Source of the DNA: Sabellastarte sp. h YS-2021
Lineage: Eukaryota; Annelida; Polychaeta; Sabellida; Sabellidae
NCBI GenBank assembly: GCA_964017235.1
Contig: OZ024938.1
Span: forward strand, 48,272,332-48,336,331
DNA: 64,000 nucleotides
Reading direction: 5' to 3'
Numbering within the stretch: the first letter of the stretch is position 1; each line of letters starts with the position of its first letter. The notes under the pieces are model-generated. The model did not search any database. It was not told where the DNA came from and worked only from the letters and a program-made list of their open reading frames with translations. A program made the translations under genes and the position numbers. Shown here piece after piece: positions 34,401 through 49,400 of the stretch.

Positions 34401-37400
34401 ATGCCAGTCAAAATTGCAAAAGAAGACAAAATGACTCTCTGTTTTGGGACAGGGTGGATAAAATGCTGGTCACCATAACATTTACTACCAACTTAAAGAC
34501 ACTAAAGCACTGCACTTACAAAATGGTTTCTAGGAATTAAAATGTCCTTTTTTGTGTAATATTTGACTTTGGCTCTGCCATGGTGTTTTTAACTTTCTAC
34601 TATCACAGAGATATATGGATTGTGACAACTGATTAGTATTTGTACCTTTACCTTACTGTGCTATATCGATTAAAACTGTAGTCAATTAATAATTTACTAT
34701 TTTATAGCTTTTATTTTACCAATTAATGCGTTTGCTGTTGATTTGTTAGGGACTCACATTGCCTCAAATACAAGATCATGAAAACAAGGCAAGTGGGGAT
34801 ATATATTATTTTATTTACACTATAAAATACTAATATTTATGTACAATCCATATTGTCAAACTAATATATGAATAATTAATGCAAATTTTATGCACATATG
34901 AAATTACAGATTAAGGCCATCTTACCCTAAGTTGAGTTGAGGACCAAAACAAGCAGGTCCGAAGAATAAATATGGGTGAGGTTATGGTCACCCTAAGGTT
35001 GATTTAGAATAATAGTTATGAATGAAAGGTGGCCATAAGGTCACCTAAAAGTTGGAATAAGAGAATAAGATGGTAAGGTGGCCTTAAAGTGGAATATTAT
35101 GATTAAAGTTAAAAGTTAGGATGTCAATGTAGTGTTAATTACACGTAAGGGATTTAAAGCACTACAGGGGACAAATACTGTAAAGTTCTTGTCCATGAAG
35201 TCCCCAAACCCCAACTAGGAGGTAGGGATGTGTAGCTGTTTTTGAAAGGCTAATGCTACCTGGGCAGAGGCATCATGATCCAGAGTGATGTATCTCCAGA
35301 CGCAGTCCGACGTCCAGGTGCCATGACTTTGAATCTCTTGAATTTGGACATTTGAATTAAATGCATGTGTGGCACCTGAACGCCGGAAGGCGTGGAATGT
35401 TAGGTTCGAGTCCTGCAATCCCAGCTTCTTAAGTATTAGTTTGAAATGAAATCTGACTTGATTATCTGTCAGGGGTAACCAACCCTTAGGAGTTTTGTAC
35501 TGGAAGAGGGGATCATTTCGAGACTCTGGTGTTATTTGCAATAAATTCTTTACAGCATTAACTGGACAAATTGGATTAGAACCCAGGGATGGAAGTTTTA
35601 AGATTTTTATGGCATTTCTTAGATTGGAGAGTTTTTGTCCATTTGACAATTATTTGTACACCAGGGGGTGCGAAAATGATGTCGGCTCTGGCCAGGTGAT
35701 AAAGTGGGGAATATAATGTAGTAGAATGAGGGACTAAGTTGGATAGTCTTAAAAATGAAAAATAAGCAATTGTATAGACAGCTTTAAATACTTGGCCCAT
35801 GTAAGTAAAGTCACAGGCTCTGACTATAAGTTGTAATGTGTGAATATCAATTATTTTCTTTAAGGTGACCTTAAAGGGACGATGCAATGTCATCGCTTTT
35901 TGAAAGTACTTAATTCTAGGATCAGCAAAAGGATGAAGAGGAAGACCAAATAAGGCCAACTTGGCCTTAATTGCAGAGAGATGGTTAGACATTGAGGCTA
36001 CAGAGATGTGATTAGATTCTAAGAATTGCAAATAGGCTATGAGTGACAAAGGAGTAATGGCGAATATGTTAACTTTCATGAAAATTGTAAAAGCCAGAAA
36101 CAACCTGAACATGCTGTCATAGGTTCTTGTAGTAGCAGGTCGGAAGGCTGAATGGGTTTTCTGTAAGCCTTGTCTTAGTAAGGTCGCCATTGAAGGGTGA
36201 AGGCCTAAGAATATATGTAATAAATTTTAAATGGACCAGTCAATATCTATATTTTCTTGTGTAATTTTTACCCAGGCAAAGTTAGGCAAATGGAATTTGA
36301 GAAGACTCTTAGGATTGACTGTATTTTTCCATCTTGATAAGAGGTCTGAAATTACATTTTTCTTACCAGGGATATGTGTGACTTGGAGGTGAATGTTACT
36401 AACTGCAGCTTGATATTGGATGTTCCTGGCTATGGCAGCTAGTGTTAGATCTCGAGTCTTACCTATGTTAAGGACCTGGACCACCGCCCAGTTATCACAG
36501 GCTATGCCTACTTTTTTGTCTCTCCATTGATCTTGCCAAACTCTAACAGCAGCTAATATGTTCAGCATTTCTAGATGGACAATTTGAAGGTCAAGGTAAC
36601 CCAAAGGTAGGGACATGGCGTAGACCTGATTGCCCCATCTGGCCCCAAGGCCCTGTAGACTGGCATCTAGTTCAATGGAGTAACTCACTGATTTTTGGTC
36701 AAAAAAGGTAACACCATTGTATTGAGGGAGGAATTTTATGAACCAATTGATGTCTCTCTGAGCTTCAAGGGTAATAGGTACTTGCTTTTTGTCCTCCATT
36801 GACCTTAATACTTCCAAAAGTCTATTCAAGAAGAATCTGGATGTTCTAACACATTTGCTAATGTATAGAAGACTACCTAGGAGGGACTGGAGCTGTTTTT
36901 TATTGCAGTGTTTTTGTGACGCCAGTGAAAGCATTTGCTACTGATTTCTTGCAATTTGTCTGGAGGAACTGAGAGTGTAAAGTTAAGTGTATCAACTACA
37001 ATACCTAAGCAGTTTAGGTGAGTTGTAGGGGCTTGCAATTTTTTCTGGGAAATTTGGAACCCTAGATCAGCGAGGATGTGACGCAAGGCATCAAAAGAGG
37101 CGTCAATTTTGCTAGGAACGTCAATTCCAAGGATGTCATCAATATAATTTATAACGTCAAACTGACGTTGACGCATGATATGACGCACAGCGTCGCTTAT
37201 GCATTGAAACAGGGCACTTCCGTTTCTATATCCGAAGGGAAGGCACGTATCGACGTAATAGGCATCGTGACGCAGACCCAATAAGTCATAATCTGACGGG
37301 TCAAGCTTTATATGTCGAAAGGCACGACTTATATCAACTTTGTAAAGCTTACATCCCCTACCCAGGGCTTTAACTTGGCCAGTTATGTTATCAATTGTAG

Positions 37401-40400
37401 GTAACTTGAGGGTGAATGGTGTATTAAGGTAGATGTCCTTTTCAACCCCTGCATTCACAGAGAGACCCTGAGGGAAACTCAAGTCAATGTTGACCCTACG
37501 GTGGGCAGCATTTGGCTTTTCCCTGGTCATCATGGGGGAAATATGTAAATTATCAAGGGGACAACTATGAAATGGACCCACAATGGCCCCATGACTAATT
37601 TCCTCATGTAAATATGCTTTGATGTCCTCAGGAAAGTCCTTAGCTAAGGAATGATTTTCTTCTTGACTCTTCAAAGCCCTACCCCTATTATAATCTAGGG
37701 GAAACCCAAATCTAACTAAGAGTGGTAACTGTTTGTCCCAATAATCTCTTAGATAGCTATCCCAGACATCTGGGTTTAATTGGGAACTAATTGAAATCTG
37801 TTCACTCATAAAATTGTGGGTATCTGAATTCTTGAGACAATTGTGAAGGGCTATGCTGCCCCACCCCCCTTCCCTAGGACATAATTGTTTGGGAAGGCAA
37901 AGATCGCCCAAGAGTATGAACCCAAACTTATGCTTATTTTGGACATCCCATAGTCTAAGGGTAGCACCATGGGGAAGGACAGACTTATAATTCTGAGTTT
38001 TGCTTTTAGTAGTAATTGGTATGTCATATTTGGTAAAGGAGTCTATGTCCTGACCATTGGTCATTGTTTTTGGTACTTTTTTGCCAATTTCTTTCCTGGG
38101 GGCTTTGAGGAAACTTTTATCTTTTGCCTCACTACCTGCTTGTGAATTGACCTGAGTACTATTTGCAAAAGCATTTTTGGTATCAGCAGAAGACTCAACG
38201 ACGCTGTCGACGGCTAGACAATCAAATCTATTTCGACATAGGACACTGGTGACAACACTTACCTTATTGCTGGTTGTTTTAACAGTTTTTTGTTGGTGAG
38301 TACTTTTGGAAACTCTAGCCAGGGAACTGCAAGTTTTAACAATTTCTTGACCTGGTGGGTCATATTTGTCTTTTGTAACTACAGAAAAGACGTGTTTGCT
38401 TTGTGCAGTGACTTTTCTTACACCAGCATATTTGAGAGATGTATTTACAACATTTGTGGGATATTTATTTACACCATGTGATTGGACCGTACCTGTGTGA
38501 CTCCAGATAGAACAGGTACTTTTTGTACTTGGCACTGCATCTCTGCAGTGCCTTAGTCGTTTTTTGCTTCCTGACGTTTATTACGACAATCTTTCAACTG
38601 ATGTGCAAATTTTTTACCTTGACTGTGACAAAATGAACAGATATGCCGATACAATTGGCCATTTGTTGTGTGATCACTTTTGTGAGCACATTTACCACTT
38701 TGAAAGAATTTGCAAGGTACACCTTGAGAATCAGATTTAGCCTTGCTTTGACTGCTAGGTTGACCATTTACAATTTTTTGAGCATGAGCTCTTCTAAGAC
38801 GATCCAACTTATCTGTCATTAGCCAGTTAACTTTGCCCTCCTCCATCCTGCACAGGATGAGGGCATGGGCACCTTTGGCAGAGGACCAACCAAAATCCTG
38901 AGCATCCTCCATTAATTTTGTGAGGTACTCAAGCATGGCATTTTTTACTTTCAAATCCTTTTCATCTTTTATAATGGAGCAAAAACCCGCCATCCATTGA
39001 AAGGTGCTTAAACTGTCATATGAGGTTCTAGATTTTGAAGTTCCAGAAAGTACATGATTTTGTGGCCAGGGTACTTGATGCTTTACATTGATTTGATCAC
39101 TACCACCACGTTGGGACTTGATACCTACCTTGTTCATTGATTCGTGCCAATTCTTGCAATCTCTCATCCACCGCAGCTTGTATGTGCTTGGATTTTTTCA
39201 AGAATTGTGTGCTAGGTATAACAGCGTCATCCCCAGCGTCAGACATCTCATCAACCTCTTGAGAAGAAGAAGTACTCACGTCGCCAACAGTGTCAGCCCC
39301 AGATACTGGATGATTATGCAGTTGCTCCTCAGTCCTGTCAATCCTCTGCTCTATGGCTGATAACCTGTAACTAACAGCATTAAGAGCATTTAAAATCTCT
39401 GCATTAGTGTTTTCCGAAGTACTCTGAGTACTTTGAACGCTAGCTGAAGTACTTTCTGCAATATCATTGTTTTGATGTTGACATTTGGGGCCGACAGGCC
39501 TTTTGTGTTGCCCCCCACACGCAGAGCATTGAAATACCTTTGGCATTTTGATAATACAAAGTTCACTATGAATTCTTTTCACTATTCACCAAAGAGTTGA
39601 GTGACGAAAATCAAGTTACATAATCTTTATAACACTAATTATATGATATAAAATCTTGGTATTATCAGTTTACTAGTGAACCTGTTGAAAAAATTGCCTA
39701 AATACTTGAAGTTGACAGAAGACTAGTTACACAATGTTAACATAACGTTAATTACATGATATAAACCAAAATGCCGTCAACTCACTCTCATCTGTTAACC
39801 TGGTAGGGCAACACAATATTGATACTAATACATATTACAAACCAAGGCAAGGACGCCAATAAAACACTAAAAGAATAAAAACTTTTAAACACAGAACATA
39901 AAATTTTACAACTTGTTACAATGGTGTCCTATCCCTCTGACTTCCCTCTCAAGAGTGACCAGCAATGTGCTTTTAGGCGGGAATATTTGACCCAAGGTCA
40001 AAGGTCAACCAATGAAATGACTTTATACAAAAACAAGAAGCAACTTTAAGGTATCTGCTGCAATGAAACGTGTACAACTTTATGTTTTACACCCCCAGTG
40101 GTATAGCGGTTACAGTCCTCACCTTCAATCTCTGAGGTCACCAGTTTGAATTTCAGTCCAGGTACTTCATGTTGGAAAATTGGTAGGTTTGAGAACATTT
40201 ATACAGAAAGCTGGCCTTCATACAAAAAAAGTGTTTACTTTATGCCATGTAGGGACATAAATTATAATGACCAAACTAAATAATCACTTGATGATGCCTG
40301 GTGATTTACAGTGCAAAATCTTGACCAACTAGTGTGCACTGGTTCCTCCACCTGTAAACTACCTGTCACAATATGAGCCTGGCTGTTGAACACAACAAAG

Positions 40401-43400
40401 GACAAAAAAATCTAAAGCTATTAAATTGTTTAGTTTTTATACTTTGTCTTTACATACATTTTCTCTCTCTTGCGTATTATTTTCTCCTGCAAATTTACAC
40501 AGTAAATTCTATACCTAATGTTGTCCAATCCCCTTTCCCAGGCTTTATGGTATGGGCGTCTCTACATTAGACTAATACTGTGCCAAATTTGATTCAAAAG
40601 CTCTTCAGCTGAAATATTTTTGTTTGCCTACAACATGTATAAGTTAAGTAGTTTTTTGTTGAAGAGCTGTAATCACAAGTAATCAATGAGCCTCTATATT
40701 GAAGGGTGGTCATGGCCAAATGTCTGACAAAATGAGTTGTTCCACCCCTTATAACAATTGTTTATGTGAATAATAACAATAATTTCTGAGAAACTGTCTT
40801 AATGTATTTCCCTCAAGAAGGTACTTCATTTAAAAGCATTAAATAAAATTAATTATCCAACCTCAACAAATTTTTGTAGATTTATTTTTTTTTATAATTA
40901 TTCTCTTCACTGTGAAATAGAGTTCAAGTATTTTTACTGGTTGGATAACACTGGATTTTGTGGATCCTGTGAGTTTACTATGACTCTGTGTTAATTCATT
41001 CTTCATTATGTATGATCAATTTCACTTTCTTCACAAGATAAATTATTGAAATTAATATATTTTATGTTTAAAAAAGAAGTCTTTAGTTTATGAAAAAATA
41101 CTTGTACTAACATAAAAAAACAAAACAAAATGTTCTAAATAAATAAAAAGAGCAGTAGTATAATAATAATAATAATTTTTTTTTCTTTTTTTTTTAACAT
41201 ACATAAAATTTCACAATATATTAAATATTTGAGAAGTAATAACTACCTGAAGATTATTTCATGATTATTAACTTTTCATACATTCCTATGATATCCTTTT
41301 GAGTTTGAATTATAATATAATCATAAATTCAAACAAAATAACAGTTAAACTATTGGAAAATCTTTAGAAATACTGAATGAGAATTAAGTTTAATACTATT
41401 CCAACAAAGTCTGTAATATCAGTGATGTAAGTCTGCTTTTCATTTTAGACCAAATACAAAACCATATTGGACACTCGTAAACTCATAACTACCAAAGATT
41501 CCTACAGTTTTTACTCCGTTTAGAGTAAATAATATAGAATAACTTACCCACACTGTGTTTCCAAGACATATCTTTTGTACAGTGAATTTTTTGCACATAT
41601 CTTTTAAGAACAGTGGATTTTTTTATTAGTTTTAATTGTCCCTATTTTGAATCTTTTTTTTATTTTTCTTCTGAGATCAGATTCTCAATCTTTTTGTTTT
41701 TTTTTGTTTCATGTTTTCATTCTTTCTTTTCTTTTTATTACCCAATATCTGTACTTTTATATTTCTTGTTTTTTCCCATTCACTGTATACTGTTTATTTT
41801 GAAAACTACATATTTAGAAGTATTTTGTCACTATAACTATAATTCTGTCATGGTGATACTGCTTGGGATTGAGGGAAAATTAAATCAAGTTCGTTAAAAT
41901 GAAAACAACAATTAAAGCATCATTTTATTTGATGCACACAGGAAGAAGCCATCGCTTTTGTGTAATATTTGAGATATTAAAACAAATATGAGGTTAAAAA
42001 TTGGTGTATCAATATCAATAATTTCATTTCACTGTCAAGGAATATGCAATAAGGGTAAAAGATACGATGTTATCAACTATTTACAAAATACAGGTGCAAA
42101 AATTATCTGTTTACAAGATACACATCTTATTCAGACAGACATGGCTACCCTCAAAAATGACTGGAATGTTAATATTTACTTAAATGGATCAAAAACAAAT
42201 GTCACAGGTGTGGCAATTCTCATTAGTAATTCGCTTGAATATAAAGTAATGCATATTGAAATGGATGCTGTTGGGAACATGCTGTTATTAGATATAACTG
42301 TGTGCAATATAAAGATTAGACTTCTAAATATTTATGGTCCAAATACTGATGACTGCAATTTTTTGTAGAGATGGAAAAATTTTTAGACAACCATAACCAG
42401 AGCCACATTATCTGGTGTGGAGACTTCAACTTGACAGTAAACCCTAAACTTGATTCTTATAATTATGTAACAATTAATAACCCTAGATCAAGAACAATTA
42501 TGTTAGACATTATAAACAGACTTAATCTGGCTGATGCCTACCGATATTTTCAACCCACCAGTAAATGCTTTACTTGGCACAGATGTAATCCTTTAAAACT
42601 GTCCAGACTTGACTATTTTCTGACTTCATTTCCTCTCACAGATTTAATCTCAAACATTGAGATAAGAGCAAGCTATAAATCTGACCACTCAATTCTATAC
42701 ATGTCAATTCTTATAAATAATTTTGAAAGAGGAAAGGGTGTGTGGAAATTTAACACAGAGCTTCTGAAAGATGAATCTTATGTGAAACTTGTTAAGGAAT
42801 GTATAATCAATGAAAAAAGGAAATACGCAGTCCCTGTCTATAACTTTCATAACTTAGACACTATTGATGATTCTGAAATTCATTTAACTGTAGACTTTGA
42901 TATTTTTATGGAAATGTTACTACTTTGAATTCGAGGAGAAACTATAAAATATGCTATTTATATAAAAAAGAAAATGTCTGAGAATGAAAAAAATCTTGAT
43001 AGCAAAAATTCAAACATTAGAACAGACCAGTCCATCAAATATGGAGCTTTTGACTATTACAAAAAGCGAATTACAAAAACTAAGAGAAAAATCTATGAAA
43101 GGTCATCTCATAAGGTCACGTACTCAGTGGCTAAGCCAAGGTGACAAACCACAAAATATTTTTGCTCATTAGAACATCAAAATTATACAGAAAAAACTGT
43201 TAAGAAAGTTATTAAAAAGGACAGAACAGAGGTGTCAGACCAAAAGCATATTTTAAATGAGTTAAAAAGTTATTATTCGAACTTGTTCAAGTCACAGGAT
43301 CTTCAGTTAGAGAATTTTGACTTAAATGAATTACTTTATGCCTATCATGTTAACAAGTTAGATAATTTACAATCTGAAAGCATCGATGGACCATTAACTT

Positions 43401-46400
43401 ATACAAAGATACATATGGCATTCAAACATATGAAAAATATTAAAACACCAGGCATTGATGGGTTCCCTGCAGAATTTTTGGGAACAGCTTGGTATGCTGA
43501 TCTTAAAAGCATTAAATAATAGTTTTGAAAAGGGAACTTTGTCAACATCTTTACAACAATGTTTGATAGTATGCCTTCCAAAGAAAGGAAAACAAAGACA
43601 ATTTATAAAAATCTGGCGCCCATTATCAATGCTTTCAGTCTTGTATAAGATAGCTGCAGTTGCTATTGCAAATAGGATTAAACCATATTTGACTAAACTG
43701 ATAAGTGAAACACACACTGACTTTGTATCAGGGAGATATATTGGGGAGAGTACAAAATTACTCTATGACCTCATGGACTTTGCAGAAAGATATGATATCT
43801 CAGGACAACTCATGAGACTTTGAGAAAGCTTTCGATTCGATTTCTTGGAACTTCATATACAAAACCCTAAAATTTTTTTGATTCTGAAACAATCTGGTGA
43901 GGTGGATTCAACTATTTAATCAGGACATAACAGCCAGAGTACTCCAATGCTGTTTCATGTCTGATGTAATTAACATAGAACAAGGTTGTAGACAGGGTGA
44001 CCCCATTTCTCCTTATTTGTATATTCTCACAGGTCAGGTACAATCTATCTTAATTTCACAATGTGATGAGATAAAGGGAATCAATATAAAAGGACAAGAA
44101 TTTTAAATTATCCAATACACTGATGACACCACTCTATTCTTAGATGGTTCATGTTCTTCCTTTGATGCTGCACTTAATATATTGGAAATTTCCGGCTCTA
44201 TTTCTGGTTTAAATGTCAATAAATATAAAACTAAGTTGGTGTGGATAGGGAAGAAGAAGCATTGTAAAGATAAATTGAAGAAATGTGGGTTCTAGTGGGG
44301 CTGTACACAATTTGATCTTTTAGGATTAACCTTTTCAGTGGACCTTACTGAAATGATAGATTTAAACTTCAAAGCAAAGATACTTGAAATCAAAGAGCTT
44401 ATAAAAATATGGAATAAGAGATATTTGACACCATTGGGGAAAATAACTGTTATCAAAACATTTTTATTGGCTAAATTGAACCATCTGTTCCTCACTTTAC
44501 CACACCCAGGTGAAGCATTCATTGGTGAACTGAATGACCGAATTTTTTTTTTCATATAATACTAGTCTAATAAGCCAGACAAGATAAATAGGAAAACTAT
44601 AAGGGCTGAATATGAATAATCTGGAACTATTTCAAAGGTCCGTCATAACAAACTGGCTTCGAAAAATAGTCCAAGAAGAAAACACTCCTTGGAGAAAATT
44701 ATTTCAGTTTACAATTAATTTTGAAATTGAAAAAAATTGTAGTCTTGGACCTGAATATATCCTATCTTTAAAGCGAAAGACTGGCCATAGATGTTGGTTG
44801 CATACCTTTGATGCTTGGTATTATGTTCTGAGTGTCCAACAAATTGTAACTTCTGAACACTTGCACAGAACCCCATTATGGTATAATAGCAAAATTTCAA
44901 GTGAAGTACTGTATCTTCCAACTTGGTATGCAAAAGCAATCACCATAATTTCTGACTTATTAGATGACACTGGCTCCTTTATGAGCCATGAACAGCTTTA
45001 AATTAAGTATAATTTTGACAATATAGATTTTCTGTCTTATCTAAGAGTCAAACAAAGTGTCCAGAAATTTCTCAAGGAATGTAAAATAGACGATACTGAA
45101 ACTCTAGCTCGACAATGGAATCTTATTTTCAGGGTGTGTTTTAAAACACTGCAAAACAATTGTTTGATATGGTTTCAGCTAAAAATCCTTTACAGAATCT
45201 TAGGCACTAATCAATATTTGCATAAAATAGGGTTGTCAGATAGCCCACTTTGTTCTAGATGTAATACTACATCCAAAAGTATTTTACATCTATTGGCTCA
45301 GTGTAATGAATCAAGGAATTTTTGGATTTTATTGGAAAACCTAATTTATGAAAAGATAAAATTTAGAATTAAATTCAATGATTCCAACATAATACATCTA
45401 AAGATCAAAATAATATTCCGTTGAATACATTAATAATTACTGCAAAAAAGTATATATTTGATTCTGTCACATCTAAAAGTTGATTGCATATAATGGCTTT
45501 CAGGCACTAATTCTCAGATACATACACTAAACAATCATTAGTCTCAAAATTTAGCAAACAAGAGCCAATTTTAAGAAAACTTGGCAAAAATGGCTTCCTC
45601 TGGTTGAAATTAAAAATAATTCCCTCTATCCAAGCACTATCAACAAATACTTTTTCAACACTTTTTCATAATGTTAAAAAGCGTAACTTGTGAAAACTGA
45701 AAGAATGTCATAAGTGCTAGGAGTTTAATGAATTATCTCAATTTTTTATATACTTAATGTGTAACTTTAAATACTTCTGTAAAAATTATCGTTTTTGTAT
45801 ATACACTGTTGTTATGGGAAACAATAAAAAAATTGGTGCCATAAATGGCCACACAACTGGTGAAAAACACTCAAAAAGATATATTTGCTATCAGTGACCT
45901 TTCTTGGGCACAGATTTATTTGTAGTTTCTAAATTGTTTGCGAGTTTGAAGGGTGAACCAAATGACACAGACAAGTAGCAATTGTAGAACTATTTAAGAA
46001 CTATATAAATTTTTGCATTTGACAGTTGGCTTCTGGAATTTCATTACAAAGTCAGAGAGGAGGTTTTACAGATCTCAGGCTTAATTTTATGATGCTATTT
46101 ACGCATTGCAGCTGGTACATGGGCAGCTTGGAATAGCTACAGCACTTGCTCTGTCACTTGTGGTGGTGGTCACAAGACACGAACGAGGGTTTGTGAAACT
46201 TCAGACTGTGTGGGTTCACCTGTTCAAATGGCAACCTGCAATTCGGCAGCATGTCCAGCAACAGGTAAATTTTGGAATAAAGTGAAAAGGGACAAACATG
46301 AACACTGAAGAGGTAACAACTAATCATATACCAGAAAGCTGCAGAGACCTTTGCTTGCGCAAAAGCAGCAAAAATAACTTCTACATTTCTTATTGGTGCA

Positions 46401-49400
46401 ACAGTCTTCAACTTCTTGAATTTTTAGTTACATGCAATTTTCTTAACTTATGCCTGGAGGTCATAAGTTAGGCGTCGTCACTACTTATAGCATGACTTGG
46501 TATAACCTGTTTTCAGGGCCAGTATTCACTAACATTCCTATCTTAGTCTTAGTCCTAACTTTAGGATTTTTGTTATAAAAATGCGTTATACTATGATGCT
46601 TTGTGTGTACCGATTTCACTAGGACAAATTGTATTATAATAATAAGTTTGAAAATGCCAGTTTAAATTAAAGACAAAGTAAATTAAAAGCAAAAGTATTC
46701 TATTCTACTCCAAACTTTTATAACACCCAGTTTTTGTCAGCATAGACCCTGTATGGTGCAACACCAAATCCAAATTTAATTCTTATTAGTCTGTAGACAT
46801 AAATTAAACACCACAAAATTTAAAGAAAATACAACATAAAGTATTTAAAATAAAAAAAATATATTAGTCAGAGTTTTTTTTTAAAAAAAACCCCAAAAAT
46901 AAGTAAAACAGAAAAACATGAATTTCTGATTTATTTTGGGATTAAAGCAAGTTATTAGTTTATGGTTGTAACATGTGGGTTAATATACACAGATACCAAG
47001 TCATACTATAGATAGCTAATCTGAAAATATCTGGTTTAAATTAATACACAAGTACTGCTGCATAACTCATTACAATATAAACAGATTGCAACTAATCATA
47101 TATTGATTGCCAATAAAAACTAAAAGGACACTATACTTATCAAAGAGTTCATCTTGATGTGTAGCTGCCATCTTTGGAGTGATAACTGAGTGGTTTGTCA
47201 CCTGTGATAGGGTTTATTTCGTGTAATATGGATCCCAACTCTAGATCCCGACACCCTAAATCAATCAGTTTTGTCAGGATGGGTCTGGAAGGTGGTCCCA
47301 GTTTGTCTGTCTTTATAGAATGTCTGTTTGGGATGCAGCTTGTCTGTTCAGGTTTAGGGCTTGTCGTACTACTTTCCTGGCTGTCCATGTATAAAACGTC
47401 CCAAACCCCACAACTTGTCTTGATACTGATTATGACATCCCAGGAAGTCTACCATCTTGTTGCTGATTTCTTAACCGCTTTTAGTTTTTCATGGCTTTTT
47501 TCTGTTTCTACAACTTTTACAACCAACCTGTGAATCTTAAGGTTGGCTGTACGGTCGGCTCCAGTGGAACACCTGCATAAGGGCCTCAAACACACTAAAT
47601 GTCCATTTAAAGTGTTGGTATTTTGCATATGTAACAAGGCCGAAAGAGGTTTTGGTCTATTAGCACGAGCGCAAAGCCATCAGAGACATGAGTAGTGCAC
47701 TGAAACGGTAACTCATCCCAGTACTAACGTAGCCCACTACTGCTTAACTTCTGTAAAAGACAGTCATTTTGGCCATGCCACAACTTCTGTAAAAGACAGA
47801 GAGTCATTGTAGCCATGCCACAATTCATGAAAGTCTGGAGACAAAAAATGAAGAAAAAAGTGTTTCTAGAAGCACAAGCCTCACCAGAGCTTGTGCTTAA
47901 AAAGCACATATTAATATTATAAAGAGGAGATTTCAGTTCCATGGGACACAAAGTTTGACAGTTACAGGGTTTAAAAGTGGCAAAAAGTTCCAAAAATGGA
48001 GTCTTTTTGGATATTTTAGAAACCTTAAGGGGGCCTTGAAATATCGCATATAAAAGGTATATCTACTACAGTTTGAGACTTGACTGACTTACAATTTCCA
48101 AATTACAGGACAAAATATGTGAAAAGTAGAAGTCAGCAAAATCAGCAATCAGAGAAGCCTGTATTCCAATTGTAACAACAGTTCCCAGAATATTTCCCGG
48201 TCTGTTTATTCTACTTTGTCTGTCGTAACCCTATTTCTACCAACCCACATAAATATAGTTTTGGGGTGCCTGCATTACCTAAGTCAGGTTTCATTTAGAG
48301 TACACACAACATTACTTCTCAGCACTCTTGCCATGTGTCTAATTCAACATGACGCCAGTTACAGCTAAACATGCCTCTGACTGCACGGACATTTTAATGA
48401 CTTTTGAAAAAAAAATCTTATGATTGAAAAACTGTATGCCAGTTTTGGGCTAATTTTTACCAAATAAGGATTGGAAGGTAGTTGAGACAAAGTATTTTAT
48501 GTTTAAAGCAGACTTTTTACAATTTCACTTTTTAAACAGCATGTATGCCAATAGATTTCAAGGTAATTTAATCCACGAAAGCAAACTGTTGAAGAAAATT
48601 GCTTGTAATGTCATTTGCTGATTACCAAATCAACATTTCACTATTTAAACTAAAATAGTAAAGACAAAAATAACGTTTGTGTTGTTAAACATGCATACTG
48701 TATACTAATGCATTCATTTACAGTCATCTATGGTACCTGAAATACCTGGCCTGGATGGGGAGAGTGTAGCAGTACTTGTGGAGGAGGATCCAGGACTAGA
48801 ATAAGAGAGTGTGTGAAATCTTCCCAATTAGCATTAGACTGTGTGGGCAATCAGACACAGGCTCAGGAGTGCAATGCACATCCCTGTCCAGGTATATTAA
48901 CTGTCAGTATTACAAGCAATCAAGTGATGATGGCAATAACACAAAAAGTTATCTAGAGGTCCTCGGTGGCCTAGTGGGTCAGCAGACTTGGCATCAAATC
49001 ATAGACTGTCACCTCTGTGTGGGTTCGACTCCCATAAGTGACAATGGTCAAGATCTGTCACAATATGAACCTGGCTGTTGAACGGGATGCAAAATCTAAT
49101 TTTTACAAATGTTATTTATCCATATAGAAGTAATTTACCTTTAAAACAAACTTTTTCTTGTAACCTCTTTTTTAGACTGCAACATGAATTGTGGGTTGGG
49201 GACAGTCGCTGGTAATTGCAGCTATTGTATCTGTGGCAGCTCATACAGTGGTCAAATCTTCTCACAAGATGGATCCATATTGCTGGTGAATGTGTCAATT
49301 AGTCCTGCTATGTCACCACACAATATCTTGTTTACTACTTCATCTGATGGCAGATTTTCCCTGGTTCAGGTCTGCCCAACAGAAGAGTATGTATTCCACG

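Larger units (their letters stand above)
35215..39582 (-). mobile_element. DIRS-like retrotransposon, element 2, lightly broken
   Basis: Same order as element 1 on the minus strand: gag-like region, reverse transcriptase-RNase H, tyrosine recombinase. It belongs to a distinct family: LSFPQGLSVNAGVEKDIYLN here against LSFPQGKSVNDGVSKDVYLN there, and the gag carries cysteine clusters that element 1 lacks. It is broken by a few (roughly three) interruptions and is otherwise well preserved, so of moderate age. It lies antisense in the intron between the host stalk exon and the first TSP1 exon. Terminal repeats were not found. They should lie at about 34.7-35.2 and 39.6-39.9 kb. Confidence 0.85.
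46265..48723. other. Intron between TSP1 exons
   Basis: Holds a lone MITE end at 46,514-46,570 and an open antisense stretch at 47,149-47,640. The rest is AT-rich with nothing recognised. Confidence 0.4.

Noticed and set aside
41613-41897. Phe-rich open frame before the LINE, possible ORF1
   Set aside because: Its composition comes from T-rich low-complexity DNA, and no coiled coil or RNA-binding motif is visible.
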